Assembly: GCA_964486455.1 (NCBI GenBank)
Contig: CAZAMP010000012.1
Span: forward strand, 1 to 64,000
DNA length: 64,000 bases
Source of the DNA: CAZAMP01 sp964486455
GTDB taxonomy: Bacteria > Eisenbacteria > RBG-16-71-46 > CAZAMP01
Direction: 5' to 3'
The position numbers and the translations under genes are program-made. How positions within the stretch are numbered: the first letter of the stretch is position 1; each line of letters opens with the position of its first letter. This document shows positions 45,270 through 53,910 of this stretch, piece by piece. The notes beneath the pieces are model-generated. The model was not told the origin of the DNA. It saw nothing but the letters and a program-made list of their open reading frames with translations, and searched no databases.

Positions 45270-45313
45270 AGTGATCTGCCGGCGACGACCGGCCTTACGA
45301 CTCCGTCGACGTC

Positions 45314-45350
45314 GACGCCCGCCCGGTATGGTCCGGGTGGGCGTCTTCTC
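45314..45350 (+). terminator. Long-stem terminator-like hairpin
   Basis: Thirteen-pair stem GACGCCCGCCCGG (45314-45326) with CCGGGTGGGCGTC (45333-45345, one G-U pair), six-base loop TATGGT, tail TTCTC. It follows the FG-GAP gene by 45 bases. The tail is weak in T but the stem is strong. Confidence 0.65.
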
Positions 45351-45449
45351 GTGTGCGTCGCACGCTTTGACTTGCAGGTGCCGGCTGTCGTACGATTCTG
45401 GGGCATCAGCCTCCTGAGATAGCTTGATCACTCAACACGGAGGTGGAGA

Positions 45450-46727
45450 ATGGGACGCTTCCTCGAACCCCTCGCCGCGCGTCTTCTGATCGCGGCATTC
45501 CTCGCGTCGATCTTGTCTTCGCTTGCGGTCGCCCACGAGACGGAGCCCTTTGACCGACGGAGCCATCCCTTCCGTGTCTCGATCCTCGAGGCCGACGGAA
45601 GCCCGATCAGCGAGTTCCTCGCGACCGGGGAGGACATGCACATCGATCAGGTGAAGTGGGGGCCGGACGGCCTCATCTGGCTCGCCCGTGCGGATAACTC
45701 ACATGTCTACGGGCAACCGAATCCGAACGACATGATCGCCGTATTCCTGCAGAACGGCACAGAGGTCATGACGTACAGCGGCGGTGGCATGCGCCATCCG
45801 ATGAGCGTGGGATGGGACAGCTTCGGCAACGTCTACGTCCCCGCCGAAGACGTCACGTTTGCGAGCGACGTCTACAAGTATACGAAGAGTGGTTCCTACG
45901 TGACACACTTCCACACTGCCGGCTGGACACTGATCGACGAGTACAGTGATATCGCGACCGTCTCGATGGACCGGCTCTACGTCTCTTCGTGGCACGGCAG
46001 CGGAAACGACGACCAGATGACCGAGTTCACCACACTGGGCGCGACGGTGAATACCTTCAGCCCGACCGGCTCGTCCTTCTTTCATCGCGACATCGCGTTG
46101 AGCCACGACAACACGATCTGGGTCCGGACCCCCCGCAACGGAACGGGTCAGGAACTCGTTCGCGAATTCGATCTTGATGGAAACCTGCTCGACTACTTCT
46201 CGACATCCAATGGGGTGCCGGGGAGCAACATGCGCGGGCTGGAGGTCGATCAGGGGGGCTCAGGCACGCTGTTCACGATCAACGTGAACGATCGTACGCT
46301 CTACGAGTTCGACCGGAACGGGATCGTGGTGGGTTCGACCTATCTGCAGGGAGTCTCGGACTGGATCACGGATTTCACGTTCGGCGCGGACATGAGCATC
46401 TGGGTGGCGAACCAGGCATCGGAGCCTCTGGACGTCGACGAGGCAGTTCCGTCGGATGCCGTACGCTTCCTCAGCGCGATGCCGAATCCATTCAGCGCAC
46501 GCGTGGAGTTCAGGGCTTTGGGGGCGCTCATCGATGAAAGCGCGACCCTGTCAATCTATGATCTGTCGGGACGTCTCGTGCGATCGATCGAGATGGCGGT
46601 TGGTACTGGTCTCGCGTTGTGGGATGGGGTGGGAACGGCCGGATCGCCGATGCCGGCCGGAACGTACTTCGTGAAAATCGTATCGGGAGCGGGAACGGAG
46701 ACGACGCGGCTGACCCTGATCCGCTAG
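45450..46727 (+). CDS. Secreted NHL/SMP30-like propeller protein with FlgD-like C-terminus
   Basis: 425 residues from ATG behind GGAGGTGGAG. Signal peptide: LLIAAFLASILSSLAVA. Residues ~35-320 have repeated 'W-x-x-D/S-x-x-N-x-Y/V-V' strand patterns of NHL/SMP-30-like propellers: IDQVKWGPDGLIWLARADNS, GWDSFGNVYVPAEDV, ALSHDNTIWVRTP and FTFGADMSIWVANQ. The end is a FlgD-like module (SAMPNPFSARVEFRAL, LSIYDLSGRLVRSIE, MPAGTYFVKIVSG, tail LTLIR). No enzymatic residues can be assigned. It overlaps the convergent ClC gene by four bases at the stop codons. Confidence 0.78.
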   Translation: MGRFLEPLAARLLIAAFLASILSSLAVAHETEPFDRRSHPFRVSILEADGSPISEFLATGEDMHIDQVKWGPDGLIWLARADNSHVYGQPNPNDMIAVFLQNGTEVMTYSGGGMRHPMSVGWDSFGNVYVPAEDVTFASDVYKYTKSGSYVTHFHTAGWTLIDEYSDIATVSMDRLYVSSWHGSGNDDQMTEFTTLGATVNTFSPTGSSFFHRDIALSHDNTIWVRTPRNGTGQELVREFDLDGNLLDYFSTSNGVPGSNMRGLEVDQGGSGTLFTINVNDRTLYEFDRNGIVVGSTYLQGVSDWITDFTFGADMSIWVANQASEPLDVDEAVPSDAVRFLSAMPNPFSARVEFRALGALIDESATLSIYDLSGRLVRSIEMAVGTGLALWDGVGTAGSPMPAGTYFVKIVSGAGTETTRLTLIR

Positions 46728-48808
46728 CCCGTCTCCCGGACCAGTTTGTCCACGTCTTGCCGACGGCCGAAGATGATGAGCTGATCGCCCGGAACGAGCA
46801 CGGTGTCGCGTGCCGGGAACGCATACGGGCCATCCGGCGCGCCCTCCACGTGTTCGATCAGGATGATCTGCACGTTCCTTTTTTGCCGAAGCCGGAGGGA
46901 TTCGAGCGAACGACCGCAGAGATGCGGCGGCGCCTCTATCTGCGCCATCACGTAGTCTCCGACCGTCTCCCACGAGTGGAATTTCGCCGCCTCCTGGACG
47001 CGTGAGGACATCGATCCCGCGAGGTCGACCTTCAAGATCTCCTTGTTATACGCGTTGATGAGATCGTGCCGCCGTACAACTCCAATCGGCACGCGGGAGC
47101 CGCCGGTCGGAAGGACAGGCATCTCCTCGAAGGTGCGTTTCCCGAACTGCTGCATCGCCGTGTCGAGCGTGTCGTCTTCGCGCACGTAGATGACGGGCGA
47201 TACCATGAGGTCATCGGCCACGACGATCTCGCGGAGCGCGTCCATGTCCGGGAGCGCCTTCCGTATGTCGTCGACGCTCACGACACCGATCATTTCTCCC
47301 ACCTCGTTGACCACGATGAACTCGTAGTGCGGCGAGATCGCCATGCGGCGATAAAGGTCCGCAAGCGGCTCGCTCCGCGGGATCGTTTCGACGTCCTTCC
47401 GGAGGATCGTAGCTACCTTCATTTCCCGGAGGACGTTCATCTCGCGTCCGCGGTGAAGATCGATTCCGCGTCTGAGCAGCTTGATCGTATAGATCGATTC
47501 GCGCCGGAGGCGCTGCGCGACGTACGTGGCCAGGATGCACGACGTCATCACGCCGAGAATCACGCGATAATCTCCGGTCATCTCGAAGATGATGAGGATG
47601 GCGGTGATCGGCGCGTGTGTGGCTGCGGCGACCATCGCCCCCATACCCACGACCGCGTAGGCGCCGGAGGTAGCCATGGGGAACGAGAAGACTGACCGCG
47701 CGACGGTTCCGACCGCGCCACCCACCGCCGCACCCATGAAGAGCGACGGGGCGAAGACACCGCCCGAGCCACCTGAGCCAAGCGTGAAACACGTGGCCAC
47801 GAGCTTCATGGCGAGGATCGCGAGGAGCATCCCCAGCACGAGACGTCCGTGGAGCGCGTCGGTGATCGTGTCGTAGCCGACCCCCATGATCTCGGGCAGG
47901 AGCAGACCGACGGTGCCGATCCCAAGACCCCCGATGACGGGCTTGATGAAGTCGGGGATGGCCTTGAGCTTATCGAAGAAATCCTCAGACCAGTTGAGCA
48001 CCTGCACGAAGACGACGGCAACGAAGCCCGCGACGATACCGAGGATTGCGTAGTTCAGAAGCTCCGCCGGGTGAACGATCGCGTACTCCGGAATGATGAA
48101 CGCCAGCTCGTCGCCGAGCATGGACCGCGCCACCGCCGTCGCTGTGACCGAGCTGATGACCACCGAACCGAACGCGCCTACGCTGAACTCGCCTAGAATG
48201 ACCTCCGCCGCGAAGAACGCGCCCGCGATAGGGGCGTTGAAGGTGGCGGCGATTCCGGCCGCGGCCCCGCAACCGACGCACGTTCGAATCCGCCGTGTCG
48301 AAAGATGCAGACGCTGGCCGACGAACGACCCGATGGCCGAACCGATCTGCACGATGGGACCCTCACGCCCGACCGCTCCGCCGGTCGCGATGCAGATCGC
48401 CGACGCGAATGACTTCGCGAGGGCCACGACAGGCCGGATGACGCCACCGAGCCGGGCGACGGCGTTCATGACCTCCGGCACGCCGTGCCCCTTTGTCTCG
48501 GGGGCGACGAATTTCACGATGAGCCCGACGAGAAGGCCTCCCGCCGCGGGAACGAGAAGACGCATGTACGGTGATGAGTTCGCGAACTTCTCGAGCGGGG
48601 TTCCGTCCGCGCCCCAGGCGAGGTCCTGGAACGTCATGATGAGCCAGCGGAAGAACGACGCGCCGAGAGCGCCCGCGACACCGATCAGGATGGCGATGAA
48701 GATCATGCTGGTCCGCTCGCCCAGCCGGATGTGGACTCCGCGAAGCGGTAGGCGGCGACGCTTCTGATTGGCGGGCCGTTCGACGTTCGGCCCTGGCTCA
48801 TTCGGCAT
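46724..48808 (-). CDS. ClC-family chloride channel/antiporter with CBS pair and TrkA-C domain
   Basis: 694 residues from the ATG of PNEPG, GGAGG 11 bases upstream. The ClC core has GHGVPEVMNAVARLGG, the selectivity and gating motif TGGAVGREGPIVQIGSAIGS (gating Glu present), CGAAAGIAATFNAPIAGAFF and LGSGGSGGVFAPSLFMGAAV. Two CBS domains follow (about residues 460-580: VATILRKDVETIPRSEPLAD, VVADDLMVSPVIYVREDDTL). The end is a TrkA-C-like domain (RSLESLRLRQKRNVQIILIE, VLVPGDQLIIFGRRQDVDKL). The CBS plus TrkA-C tail suggests control by nucleotides. The presence of the gating Glu fits an exchanger; a 'proton Glu' assignment needs alignment. It is divergent from the radical SAM gene. Confidence 0.94.
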   Translation of the reverse strand: MPNEPGPNVERPANQKRRRLPLRGVHIRLGERTSMIFIAILIGVAGALGASFFRWLIMTFQDLAWGADGTPLEKFANSSPYMRLLVPAAGGLLVGLIVKFVAPETKGHGVPEVMNAVARLGGVIRPVVALAKSFASAICIATGGAVGREGPIVQIGSAIGSFVGQRLHLSTRRIRTCVGCGAAAGIAATFNAPIAGAFFAAEVILGEFSVGAFGSVVISSVTATAVARSMLGDELAFIIPEYAIVHPAELLNYAILGIVAGFVAVVFVQVLNWSEDFFDKLKAIPDFIKPVIGGLGIGTVGLLLPEIMGVGYDTITDALHGRLVLGMLLAILAMKLVATCFTLGSGGSGGVFAPSLFMGAAVGGAVGTVARSVFSFPMATSGAYAVVGMGAMVAAATHAPITAILIIFEMTGDYRVILGVMTSCILATYVAQRLRRESIYTIKLLRRGIDLHRGREMNVLREMKVATILRKDVETIPRSEPLADLYRRMAISPHYEFIVVNEVGEMIGVVSVDDIRKALPDMDALREIVVADDLMVSPVIYVREDDTLDTAMQQFGKRTFEEMPVLPTGGSRVPIGVVRRHDLINAYNKEILKVDLAGSMSSRVQEAAKFHSWETVGDYVMAQIEAPPHLCGRSLESLRLRQKRNVQIILIEHVEGAPDGPYAFPARDTVLVPGDQLIIFGRRQDVDKLVRETG

Positions 48809-48984
48809 TTCGATCCGTTCCTCCAAAGACCCGCGCGAGTTGCGGGGGAGTGATTGTATACCGGATTGCCCCTGGCGCAATGGCCGGAATCGCGGAACGA
48901 GGGCTGGGCGGGCGGGATCGGTTCGATTTGCCTATGAGTGGTGCGGGGAGCGCCGTCGCGGTAGGATCCCCACAGGGGGTGCCG

Positions 48985-50286
48985 ATGACGAAGAAGCGAA
49001 AGCTCGAAAAACCCACCGAGCCCGTCCGCATGCTCGTCGCGGACGAGCAGGGATGGATATACGACCATCCTGAGCTACTCCTGGCCGGCGAGCGTGGCGC
49101 GGGGCCTGAGCCGATCGGCGTGGAAGAGCTGATCCCGCTCCCACGGGGAAGCGATCTCTTCGGTTGCCCCGGTAGGCATCCCATCGGGTTTGACCCCGGG
49201 ACCGGGAAACCAGCCGTCATGCGTGAATTCGAGGGGGGAGAGGCCCGGACCGTGGCGGTGTTCTTGGCTCCCGCCCACACGAGCTGTCACAACGCCGCGT
49301 GGGAACGGGCGACTGAGTCCCCCATGCTTCCCACCTACGCCTACACCGCCGTCGGCATGGCGGACGATCAGTACTGGGCGAGCGCGGTGCGCGTCGATCC
49401 CGATCCGCGGCAGGATCCCTGGCGCTTCTCGCTCAAGAAGGTGAAGCACGCCGTGGCCTCCCGAATGCGCGATCTGAGCCGAAACCGCGTCGCCCAGCAG
49501 CTCGAGCGGTGCGCCGTCGAGTACGGATGCCGGGCCGCGCAGAACTACTTTCTGAACCGCCACGAGGCGCCTCTGCCCGTGAGCGTCGCGTGCAACGCGC
49601 AGTGCATTGGTTGCATCTCGCTTCAACCCGACGGCGAGTTCAAAGCCAGCCACGATCGGTTGGACGTGTCGCCGACACCGGAAGAGGTCGCGGAGATCGC
49701 CCTCGGGCACATCGAGCGTGTGCCGGATGCCGTGGTTTCATTCGGTCAGGGATGCGAGGGTGAGCCGCTTCTACTCGGGGACGTGCTCGAAGGGGCAATT
49801 GAGCGGATCCGCGCCAAGACCTCGGCTGGCACGATCAATCTCAACACGAACGGCAGCAAACCGGAAGTCGTTCGCCGGCTGTGTAACGCGGGGCTCGATG
49901 CCATGCGCGTGAGCCTCAACAGTCCCCGGCCGGACCTCTACGAGGCGTACTTTCAGCCACGCGGCTACGGGGTCGGCGAGCTCGTCGAGAGCCTACGCAT
50001 CGTGAAGGCCGCCGGAGGGCACACGGCGATCAACCTGCTCTGCTTTCCGGGGGTGACCGATACGGAGCCCGAGCTCGACGCGGTGTCCCAGCTCGCTGGT
50101 GGGGTGAGCCTCGACATGATCCAGATGCGCAACCTGAACATCGATCCTGACCTATACCGGGAGGCGTTGCCTCAGGGCACGGCGTCGCATGGCCGGGGGA
50201 TGCGCTGGTTCATGGCGGAGCTCACCGAACGGCACGAAGGGCTGGGTTTCGGCTACTTCAATCCGAGTTTCAGCCGCGCGCCGTAA
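48985..50286 (+). CDS. Radical SAM protein
   Basis: 433 residues from the ATG behind AGGGGGTG; upstream in-frame starts are less likely. The cluster motif is C-x3-C-x2-C (VACNAQCIGCISLQ). After that come FGQGCEGEPLL (the GGE-equivalent SAM-binding strand), GTINLNTNGSKPEVVRRLCN, AMRVSLNSPRPDLYEAYFQP and INLLCFPGVTDTEPEL, all typical of the SAM barrel. The N-terminal ~190 residues carry AFLAPAHTSCHNAAW-type sequence and two more Cys (CGPGR-like FGCPGRHPIG and CAVEYGCRAA). Substrate unknown. The SPASM motif is absent at the C-terminus. Divergent from the ClC gene, apparently monocistronic. Confidence 0.87.
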   Translation: MTKKRKLEKPTEPVRMLVADEQGWIYDHPELLLAGERGAGPEPIGVEELIPLPRGSDLFGCPGRHPIGFDPGTGKPAVMREFEGGEARTVAVFLAPAHTSCHNAAWERATESPMLPTYAYTAVGMADDQYWASAVRVDPDPRQDPWRFSLKKVKHAVASRMRDLSRNRVAQQLERCAVEYGCRAAQNYFLNRHEAPLPVSVACNAQCIGCISLQPDGEFKASHDRLDVSPTPEEVAEIALGHIERVPDAVVSFGQGCEGEPLLLGDVLEGAIERIRAKTSAGTINLNTNGSKPEVVRRLCNAGLDAMRVSLNSPRPDLYEAYFQPRGYGVGELVESLRIVKAAGGHTAINLLCFPGVTDTEPELDAVSQLAGGVSLDMIQMRNLNIDPDLYREALPQGTASHGRGMRWFMAELTERHEGLGFGYFNPSFSRAP

Positions 50287-50399
50287 CCACGATGCTTGTC
50301 TCCGACCGGGGCACAGTAACCCACTCTCGTTCATACGTGTCGCAGTGATGGCCAAACTCTCGATGGTGTGGAGGAGCGGTTGACGAAGGGAGGTGAAGG

Positions 50400-51164
50400 G
50401 TGAACGGACACGTGTGGCTACTGAGCGCGCTCCTCGCGGCGGTGGCGGTTGTCGGGGAAGCACCCGAGCCGGCCGCGGAGACGGACTGGGCTTCGCGTCC
50501 GCCAGACGAGTGGCCGCCAATCACGATGATCAATGAGATTACGTACACGGACAAAGCGTTTCCGATAGCAGGATGCGCCTTCCTCATCGACACGGGGGCA
50601 GACACCATCGCCGCGACAGCCAAGCATGTGTTGACGTACTTCAAGTCGGACTCGATGGACGCGATTTCGTTCGCCGGGACGCTCGAGCGTTGGAGGATGT
50701 ATCCCAAGAACAGCCCGGGGGATGTGGTTGTCGTCGATCGCCTGATCAATGTCGACGAGTCGGAGCCAATCGACGGGGTGCCATCGCCGAAGGACTGGCT
50801 GCTCTTTGAGCTGCGTGAGACATCTACCAACATCCAACCGCTGAAGATTCGGACGACCCCACTCGTGGCCGGCGAGCCCGTCGCCATCGTCGGCTGGCGC
50901 TACTCGGACAAGAACTGTCCCCAGGTGATCTACAAAGGCGCATTCATTCGCGTCGAGGGCGGAACCGTTCTCATCTCCACCGAGGTTCTCTCCGACAACA
51001 CTATACCCGGGCTCAGTGGCTCGCCGGTGATCGATGCAAATGGGCGAGTGATCGGGCTCATGTCGCAGAAGGCGGGAAAGCTCGAGCGCTTGTCGTCGGT
51101 GGAGTACCCGCTTGGCGTTCTCCGCAACAGCAGCGGTGTGACGGAGGGATCCGCACGCGACTGA
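50400..51164 (+). CDS. Secreted trypsin-like serine protease (S1-type)
   Basis: 254 residues from a GTG behind GGGAGGTGAA. Signal peptide: WLLSALLAAVAVVGEAPEPA. A chymotrypsin-like triad is visible: H76 in AATAKHVLTY, D132 in PKDWLLFEL and S206 in PGLSGSPVIDANGRVIGLM (GxSG). The domain is short, without PDZ domains, unlike DegP. It ends ~24 bases from the convergent CHAT gene. As both predicted products are exported proteases, a functional link is possible but gene orientation does not support cotranscription. Confidence 0.87.
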   Translation: MNGHVWLLSALLAAVAVVGEAPEPAAETDWASRPPDEWPPITMINEITYTDKAFPIAGCAFLIDTGADTIAATAKHVLTYFKSDSMDAISFAGTLERWRMYPKNSPGDVVVVDRLINVDESEPIDGVPSPKDWLLFELRETSTNIQPLKIRTTPLVAGEPVAIVGWRYSDKNCPQVIYKGAFIRVEGGTVLISTEVLSDNTIPGLSGSPVIDANGRVIGLMSQKAGKLERLSSVEYPLGVLRNSSGVTEGSARD

Positions 51165-51187
51165 TCGGACGCAGAGCGTGAAAAGGG

Positions 51188-52765
51188 TTAGCTTGCCGCA
51201 CCGATCAGGACGAACGGCGCCCAGAAGTACTGATGCGAGTAGATCCGCGTCCCGGTTTCGTCTTCGTACCGGCGGAGCCAACACTTGGCTTCGCGGAGAG
51301 CGTCCACCTTCGTCATGGGTTCCAGGCGACCGCCGCGCGGATCGGAATACGATCCGGTCCAGTTCTCGTAGAAGCGTCGCATGAGCAGCGCGGTGGCCTC
51401 GTCGTTCACGTTCCAGAGACTTACGACGATGCTCCGCGCGCCGGCGAGCAGGAAGGCGTCGGCGAGTCCGAGGAACCCATCACCGGTGACAGACGTGCCC
51501 CGCGCGGTCTCGCATCCGCTGAGGGTGACGAGATCGGCGTCGAGTTTCCAGTCCCTCATGACATCCTGTGCGGTGACGAGCCCGTCACGGATCGCGTGGT
51601 GCCGCGGCGTGGCGGCCGAGTGACGCGAGTGATCGACCTGGGACAGAACGATCGCCGATCGCTCGGGCCGGGTGTCATCGATGAGAGTGTGGGTGGCGAA
51701 GTGGATCGTCCGGAAGGTCCGCATCTCACCGCCCGTGACGAGTGCCGTGAGCATCGATTCCGACGCGTCGGGGCCAAGGAGCACCCAGGCGTTTGGAAAC
51801 AAGGTCGCGACGTCGTGAATCTCCCTTCGTGAATGGGCGAGTCGAGGTAGAGATGTGGTCAGGCCCGTCTCGTTTGCCGGAATGCCCCGCTTGGCATCCG
51901 CGCTCCGCTCGTGGGGCGGCATGCGGTCGGCCACCGGGGCGATGGTTGACGTAGCGGCCAGCATGGCATTCAGGTCTGCCGGGGTGAATGGTGGGTCGCC
52001 AACCAAAAGCGCTGGCGCCAATGTAATACTCGAGCGAAGCCGTGCGGTATCGCTTTGACCGACAACCTTGGCCAGCGACTGCGCATAGGAGACAGAGAAA
52101 GCCTCACCGAGGAAGAGCCCGTCGGGCCTGATCCATGCTTCGACCGGGAGGGGTGCCGTGGCCCGCGATGGAATGACGATCAGGCGATCGGCACCCGCGA
52201 GCCCGTCTGCGAGCGGCTTCATCCGTTCCGTCCAGAGGGCAAGGCTGGCGGGAATGTCATCGGCGTAGGGTGGTGCACCCGTGGGCGAGGAGCCGGCACG
52301 CAGCAGTTTCTCACGGAGCAACTGAGCCCTCTCGGGGGATCCCGCGCTCGTCGCGGTTTCGGGCGCCACGGGGATCTCGGCCCACATCACAGGGCCGCTT
52401 CGTCGAACCACATAGCCCCATGCGCGTGACGGCACGATGCCTGGATCCGTGTCGATCCAGCCGATGATCGCCGTGTCAGCCGTGAGGGCCGCGCGCAAGC
52501 GACCAATCGTGAACTCCTCCCGGCCCTGTTCCCGGAGGGAGTCACCGACGGTCGGCCTTGCACGATTTCGACCGAGAGATCGCTCGGCGAGCAAGAGCGC
52601 GTCCGCGTAGTGCGATTTCGAGATCAGGTGTTCTATTCGATCGAAGAGGGGATCACTTTCAGAGCCCATGCATGGCTCTGCTACGGACTGGTTCGTCCAG
52701 ATGAGAGCGGCAATCAGAAGTCCGGCACCGCTCCTTCGGGCGGTGTCCCAAGGCAGGAGTCCCAT
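51188..52765 (-). CDS. Exported CHAT-domain protein lacking a TPR array
   Basis: 525 residues. Signal peptide: AGLLIAALIWTNQSVAEPC. A short helical N-part holds what may be one TPR (LISKSHYADALLLAERSLG), then jumps at GRNRARPTVGDSLREQGREE to the CHAT-leading region (LRAALTADTAIIGWIDTD). The CHAT domain (~300-520) has the His motif FRTIHFATHTLID, the Cys motif LVTLSGCETARGTS, FLLAGARSIVVSLWNVNDEA and HQYFWAPFVLIG. The dyad is intact. In comparison with the 941-residue TPR-CHAT protein the TPR array is missing, possibly an internal loss. Ribosome site weak (GAGGCGAAAG). The target is unknown. Confidence 0.85.
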   Translation of the reverse strand: MGLLPWDTARRSGAGLLIAALIWTNQSVAEPCMGSESDPLFDRIEHLISKSHYADALLLAERSLGRNRARPTVGDSLREQGREEFTIGRLRAALTADTAIIGWIDTDPGIVPSRAWGYVVRRSGPVMWAEIPVAPETATSAGSPERAQLLREKLLRAGSSPTGAPPYADDIPASLALWTERMKPLADGLAGADRLIVIPSRATAPLPVEAWIRPDGLFLGEAFSVSYAQSLAKVVGQSDTARLRSSITLAPALLVGDPPFTPADLNAMLAATSTIAPVADRMPPHERSADAKRGIPANETGLTTSLPRLAHSRREIHDVATLFPNAWVLLGPDASESMLTALVTGGEMRTFRTIHFATHTLIDDTRPERSAIVLSQVDHSRHSAATPRHHAIRDGLVTAQDVMRDWKLDADLVTLSGCETARGTSVTGDGFLGLADAFLLAGARSIVVSLWNVNDEATALLMRRFYENWTGSYSDPRGGRLEPMTKVDALREAKCWLRRYEDETGTRIYSHQYFWAPFVLIGAAS

Positions 52766-52849
52766 CGCTTTCGCCTCTGCTCTAGCTCGTTTTACGGTCG
52801 ACTGTGGAATCGGTGAACACAGAATCTCTCGGCAGGTGAAAGCTCGATG

Positions 52850-52872
52850 ATGAGGCGCCTTTCCTCATTTTT
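52850..52872 (+). terminator. Terminator-like hairpin with T-run
   Basis: ATGAGG, loop CGCCTTT, CCTCAT, then TTTT. No plus-strand gene lies upstream that would need it (the neighbour is on the minus strand), so it may end a short leader RNA or an upstream read-through transcript. The six-pair stem is modest. Confidence 0.4.
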
Positions 52873-53024
52873 CGACTAACACCGCAAGAAGCGATCGCCC
52901 GGTACACCGACAGATCGGGAGAGCTGGAATCCGGCTCGGGTGGCGGCCCTGCTCTCAGCCCGCTGTTGGGCTTCTCCATCTTCCTTGAAGTCATCTGCCG
53001 GGGGCGCACGCTGCTCATTTGGAG

Positions 53025-53052
53025 TTGCGTCCCTAGTCGGATGATCTATGAT
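53025..53052 (+). promoter_or_regulatory. Sigma-70-type promoter for the FKBP gene
   Basis: TTGCGT (53025-53030), 16-base spacer, TATGAT (53047-53052). The predicted start would give a leader of about 35 bases with the GAAAGG ribosome site in place. Confidence 0.5.
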
Positions 53053-53094
53053 TGGCGCTCGCCCGCTACTTTGGTCCCATTCGAAAGGCATCCC

Positions 53095-53517
53095 ATGATC
53101 GAAGCTGGCAAGACCGTCAAGGTCCACTACAAGGGCACGCTCGACGACGGCACGGTGTTCGACAGCTCGGAGGGTCGTGATCCCCTCGAATTCGTGCTCG
53201 GCGCCGGAAACGTCATCCCCGGCTTCGATGCCGCGGTCGCCTCGATGGCCGTCAACGACACCAAGACCGTCACCATTCCCTGTGTTGAGGCGTATGGTGA
53301 GGTGAACGACAAGATGGTAGGACAGATCGATCACTCGAAGCTGCCGGAAGGTCTCGAGCCGAAGATCGGTATGGTCCTCTCCATGCAGTCGCCCCACGGG
53401 GAACTGCCCGTGCGGATCGTCTCCATGGAAGGGGATACGCTGACCCTCGACGCCAACCATCCACTTGCCGGGAAGGACTTGACGTTCGAGCTGACGCTGG
53501 TCGAGGCCGGCGCCTAG
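53095..53517 (+). CDS. slyD: FKBP-type peptidyl-prolyl isomerase, SlyD-like
   Basis: 140 residues from the ATG behind GAAAGG. The FKBP core is split by an insert-in-flap domain as in SlyD: VKVHYKGTLDDGTVFDSSEG, LEFVLGAGNVIPGFDAAVAS (isomerase site), the flap insert PCVEAYGEVNDKMVGQIDHSKLP through TLTLDANHPL, then AGKDLTFELTLVEA. It lacks the His/Cys-rich metal-binding tail of E. coli SlyD, being limited to the catalytic and chaperone domains. It catalyses Xaa-Pro isomerisation and assists folding in the cytoplasm. Monocistronic, with its own promoter. Confidence 0.94.
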   Translation: MIEAGKTVKVHYKGTLDDGTVFDSSEGRDPLEFVLGAGNVIPGFDAAVASMAVNDTKTVTIPCVEAYGEVNDKMVGQIDHSKLPEGLEPKIGMVLSMQSPHGELPVRIVSMEGDTLTLDANHPLAGKDLTFELTLVEAGA

Positions 53518-53527
53518 GTCGAAGACG

Positions 53528-53566
53528 CGCGAAGCGCCGTCACGGGCAGCGTGATGACGCTTCGCG
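53528..53566 (+). terminator. Hairpin after slyD
   Basis: Nine-pair perfect stem CGCGAAGCG (53528-53536) and CGCTTCGCG (53558-53566) with an inner TCAC/GTGA pair. It lies between slyD and the convergent coiled-coil gene. There is no T-run, so its role as terminator is uncertain; it may protect 3' ends of both transcripts. Confidence 0.45.
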
Positions 53567-53600
53567 AAGACGAGGTTACATCTGGGGCTGCTTCGTGACC

Positions 53601-53852
53601 CTAGGAACCGTCTCGTCGACTCAGTTTCTCTTCGTTCTTCTTGATGAAATCCCGGATCTCATCCGCCATGCCCAGGATGCGATCCCATTCGTCCGCGTAG
53701 AACGTTGCGGGAAAGCGGCGGAGCCCGTAGAGAGAGACCGCGCCCTTCGCGCTGACCCTCAGGCTCAGTTCCCGCTGCTTGGTGGCCTTGAGCGCTTCGT
53801 TCTCGGCCTTGAGCTTCTCCAATTCTGCTCGGAGATCTTCTTCGCTACTCAT
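53601..53852 (-). CDS. Small coiled-coil hypothetical protein
   Basis: 83 residues from an ATG behind AGGAGGGG. The first ~28 residues are a heptad coiled coil (LRAELEKLKAENEALKATKQ). The rest is LSLRVSAKGAVSLYGLRRFP, with YADEWDRILGMADEIRDFI, a pattern I recognise from short uncharacterised proteins of several phyla. No function is known to me. Good ribosome site and small-protein composition support a real gene. Confidence 0.75.
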   Translation of the reverse strand: MSSEEDLRAELEKLKAENEALKATKQRELSLRVSAKGAVSLYGLRRFPATFYADEWDRILGMADEIRDFIKKNEEKLSRRDGS

Positions 53853-53910
53853 CGATCAACCCCTCCTGTCCGCAACATGAATATCTCCCGAGGACTTCAA
53901 ACCTTCACGT

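Larger units (their letters stand above)
52766..53094. other. 329-base divergent intergenic region
   Basis: Lies between the divergent CHAT and FKBP genes. It contains the terminator-like hairpin and the promoter listed separately. Nothing else of note was seen. Confidence 0.4.

Noticed and set aside
43464..45431. 655-codon open frame antisense to the FG-GAP gene
   Set aside because: High-GC repeated coding DNA gives long mirror frames; it lacks a ribosome site and has shadow-like composition rich in Arg/His/Val.
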